Shown: positions 62,085-64,000 of the stretch, one piece after another
How positions within the stretch are numbered: the first letter of the stretch is position 1
Layout: each line of letters starts with the position of its first letter
DNA from: Rs1 sp038900335
GTDB taxonomy: Bacteria; Pseudomonadota; Gammaproteobacteria; Pseudomonadales; Balneatricaceae
Assembly (NCBI GenBank): GCA_038900335.1
Contig: JBBMRB010000004.1
Span: forward strand, 186,001 to 250,000
Length of the DNA: 64,000 nucleotides
Reading direction: 5' to 3'
Translations under genes and position numbers: made by a program
Notes under the pieces: model-generated
What the model saw: the letters and a program-made list of their open reading frames with translations, nothing else
Database searches by the model: none
What the model was told of the DNA's origin: nothing

Positions 62085-62848
62085 TGTGGCCTAAAGAGCG
62101 GCATCAGCGCATTCTCTCACTTTTAAGTAATAATCAGCTAGTCAGTGCTAATGATCTAGCAGGATTATTAGAAGTATCCAGAGAAACAGTACGTCGTGAT
62201 CTGTTAGAGCTAGAAAAGAAAGGTTTTGTCAATAGAGTGCACGGTGGGGCAGTGTTGCCTAATAAAGAACATGAAGCACCGTTTGAAAATCGCAGAGACA
62301 AGCAGATACGTGCCAAGCAAAATATTGCCCGCAAAGCCGTCACTTTAATTCCCCCCGGTAGCTCCATTATGGTGGATGCAGGTACGACAACGTCAGCGTT
62401 TGGCCAAGCTCTTGCTCAGCTGTCCGGCATTATGGTGATTACTAACTCCATTGATATTGCCCAAACCATCAAAACTAGCGGTAGCGATATCGAGCTTGTT
62501 TTGCTTGGCGGTCACATGATTTCAGATGTGCCAGCCACTTATGGAGAGCTTACTTTGTCTGAGATAGCACGCTTTAATGTCGATTTGGCGGTTATCGCAC
62601 CCGTTGCTGTTCACGTCGATCAAGGTGCGTTTTCGTTTGCTTTACAAGAGGCTGAAATCGCTAGAACAATGATTGCCCAAGCTCGTGAGAATATTATTTT
62701 ATGCGATCAAACTAAGCTTGGAACCACTAGCCGTGTGCGTATCGCGCAAACCAATGACATTAATAATATAGTCACCGATAACTTGGTAAGCGCTGATCAG
62801 GTAGCACTATTTTCACACACTAATACTCAATTAATAATCGCCAAATAA
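62081..62848 (+). CDS. DeoR-family transcriptional regulator
   Basis: A 255-residue repressor. The N-terminal helix-turn-helix has the DeoR signature (ERHQRILSLLSNNQLVSANDLAGLL and SRETVRRDLLELEKKGFVNRVHGGAV, read in parts). The C-terminal sugar-phosphate-isomerase-like sensor domain contains VDAGTTTSAFGQAL (about 99-112). DeoR regulators normally sense phosphorylated sugars or related phosphoesters. Since this one is coupled to an organophosphate-type importer, its ligand is likely the imported compound or its product. The start overlaps the permease stop (ATGA). Confidence 0.92.
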   Translation: MMWPKERHQRILSLLSNNQLVSANDLAGLLEVSRETVRRDLLELEKKGFVNRVHGGAVLPNKEHEAPFENRRDKQIRAKQNIARKAVTLIPPGSSIMVDAGTTTSAFGQALAQLSGIMVITNSIDIAQTIKTSGSDIELVLLGGHMISDVPATYGELTLSEIARFNVDLAVIAPVAVHVDQGAFSFALQEAEIARTMIAQARENIILCDQTKLGTTSRVRIAQTNDINNIVTDNLVSADQVALFSHTNTQLIIAK

Positions 62849-62902
62849 AAATAGTTGCCAGGCTATTGGCAATAGCATTGTAGAACAATGGAGTTAACAA
62901 CG

Positions 62903-63691
62903 ATGAAACCAAATGTTAGTCAATATGAAACCATTCTTGATGATTGCCTAATTTGGGCAGATGAAGCGGCAGTACTGGCAAGAAAACACTTTCGCCAGCC
63001 AACGCAAGTCAGTTTTAAAGCCGATGAAAGTCCTGTTACTGTCATAGATCAGCTAATAGAAAAAGAACTAAAAAAATTAATTTCTGAGAAATATCCACTA
63101 GATGCAATACTGGGCGAAGAAAGCGGTACTGATGAGGCTTCTAGTGATAACCTTTGGGTCATTGACCCTATTGATGGTACTCGCTCTTTCATGTCAGGGA
63201 ACCCTCTCTTTGGTATGTTACTGGCGTATGTAGAATCCTCTGAACCCGTCGTTGGTGTTATTTCTATGCCAATTCTGAACGAGGTATATAGTGGTGGAGC
63301 TGGTTTACCAGCTGTTTGTAACAACCAGCTTATAAAGACATCTGAGCAAGTGAATATCAGTGATTGTATACTCTATATTAATGAAGGCGAAAAATTACTT
63401 GATGAGCACCCTCAAATGCTTGGACGTCTATTAACTGCCGGTAAAGTGAAGCGATTTGGTTATGACTGTTATCCCCATGCATTGCTCGCTGCTGGGCATA
63501 TCGATGCGGTGGTTGATTTTGACCTAAAGCCTTATGACTATCTTGCATTATCTATGGTTATTCAATCGGCAGGAGGGGTCATCACGGATTGGCAAGGTAA
63601 CAAATTAGATATGGATTCTAAAGGGGATGTGGTTGCTGCAGCTACTGTTGAATTACATCAATCCTTGCTGGCGTTATTAAACTCGCAATAA
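62903..63691 (+). CDS. Inositol-monophosphatase-family phosphatase (HisN-like)
   Basis: Mg-dependent phosphatase of 262 residues. Metal sites are present: ADESPVTVIDQLIEKEL, GEESG (about 72-76), WVIDPIDGTRSFMSGNP (about 86-102) and the C-terminal DFDLKPYDYLALSMVIQSAGG motif (about 204-224, usual form W D .. A). It resembles histidinol-phosphatase-like (HisN) IMPases that hydrolyse small phosphate monoesters. I start at the ATG at 62903 with GGAG nine bases upstream. It follows the DeoR gene by 54 bp. The context suggests that it dephosphorylates the compound imported by the ABC system. Confidence 0.87.
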   Translation: MKPNVSQYETILDDCLIWADEAAVLARKHFRQPTQVSFKADESPVTVIDQLIEKELKKLISEKYPLDAILGEESGTDEASSDNLWVIDPIDGTRSFMSGNPLFGMLLAYVESSEPVVGVISMPILNEVYSGGAGLPAVCNNQLIKTSEQVNISDCILYINEGEKLLDEHPQMLGRLLTAGKVKRFGYDCYPHALLAAGHIDAVVDFDLKPYDYLALSMVIQSAGGVITDWQGNKLDMDSKGDVVAAATVELHQSLLALLNSQ

Positions 63692-63716
63692 AATTATCAC
63701 TATACTTTCCTAAAAC

Positions 63717-63745
63717 AAAAACGCTTCGATAATCGCAAGCGTTTT
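63717..63745. terminator. Terminator after the IMPase gene
   Basis: Stem AAAACGCTT/AAGCGTTTT with an 11-base loop, 25 bp after the stop codon. The A- and T-rich sides allow use in either direction. Confidence 0.75.
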
Positions 63746-63897
63746 CCCACTATCATTATTTTCTCAGGCGTTTGGATTCGTTCAAAAAAAACCTATGTTT
63801 GCTTTTTAGTTAGCATACGAAGTGTCTATAAACAGATAAAACCCGCATAATACTCGCTTTACCTAAAATCCATAATGAATTGATAATAGGAAGGTAT

Positions 63898-64000
63898 ATG
63901 AATTCACTTATATTGATTTTGATATCCTTTGTCGGATCTTGGTATTTATATGAGCCGCACTCAGATGATTTGGTCACTGATAGCTTGTGCGCTTTGGTGC
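63898..64000 (+). CDS. Start of a gene cut by the window end
   Basis: An ATG preceded by a strong AGGAAGG ribosome site opens a frame that stays open for 34 codons to the window edge. It starts with a hydrophobic stretch (NSLILILISFVGSWYL), like a membrane anchor or signal peptide. Too short to identify. Confidence 0.5.
   Translation, partial: MNSLILILISFVGSWYLYEPHSDDLVTDSLCALV

Noticed and set aside
61709..62104. A 131-codon minus-strand frame opposite the permease gene
   Set aside because: It is antisense to a strongly supported permease coding region and carries no family features.

Overview
The window is a stretch of ordinary chromosome from an AT-rich gammaproteobacterium, probably marine. 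Reasons: a complete Na+-translocating NADH:quinone reductase operon (nqrABCDEF-apbE-nqrM), an NhaB sodium/proton antiporter, SthA, MetA, TtcA/MiaE, YaeQ, a Rho-binding antiterminator, and a PsrA-like regulator beside nagZ as in Pseudomonas-type genomes. A low-GC relative of the Pseudomonadales/Cellvibrionales is my best guess; the sequence does not fix the genus. No rRNA, tRNA, CRISPR array, prophage or intact transposase gene was seen.

Layout. 1-9 kb: a polyol dehydrogenase, aroA, a YegD-type Hsp70, an HdfR-like LysR regulator, an SLC13 transporter and a parvulin. 8.5-19 kb: a TetR/HPP divergent pair with visible operators, two zinc hydrolases of the histone-deacetylase fold, a MAPEG protein, rof, pdxJ, pgi, rimJ, small envelope proteins and an SH3 protein. 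19-22 kb: a TetR repressor facing a stand-alone, sequence-divergent trpBA pair. 22-34.5 kb: xthA, gor, a degenerate GGDEF protein, yigZ, nhaB, an SCP2 protein, sohB, psrA-like-nagZ-ynaI-like, metA. 34.5-41 kb: ygfF-like SDR, miaE-ttcA, a PF04339-type acyltransferase, a HIT protein, fmdB-aspS. 41.5-50.3 kb: the Na+-NQR operon with its maturation factors, then sthA. 50.3-57 kb: small proteins, yaeQ, a tandem pair of CBS proteins, dacB and topB. 57-58.2 kb: a non-coding tandem repeat. 58.2-63.7 kb: an ABC importer of the 2-aminoethylphosphonate/organophosphate type overlapping a DeoR regulator and followed by an inositol-monophosphatase-family enzyme. The window ends in the first 34 codons of another gene.

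Most of this is housekeeping. The parts that deserve a second look are: the TetR-controlled trpBA pair with altered motifs; a terminator-grade hairpin lying inside the signal-peptide codons of apbE in the Nqr operon; a topB locus with an orphan copy of its own N-terminus upstream, a missing third acidic Toprim residue, and a 319-bp structured tandem repeat downstream; the ABC-DeoR-IMPase cassette; and a 0.7-kb structured intergenic region with a perfect DnaA box next to nhaB. I did not find a clear new defence or mobile system. All calls rest on reading the sequence and recalled family features; no database search was run.
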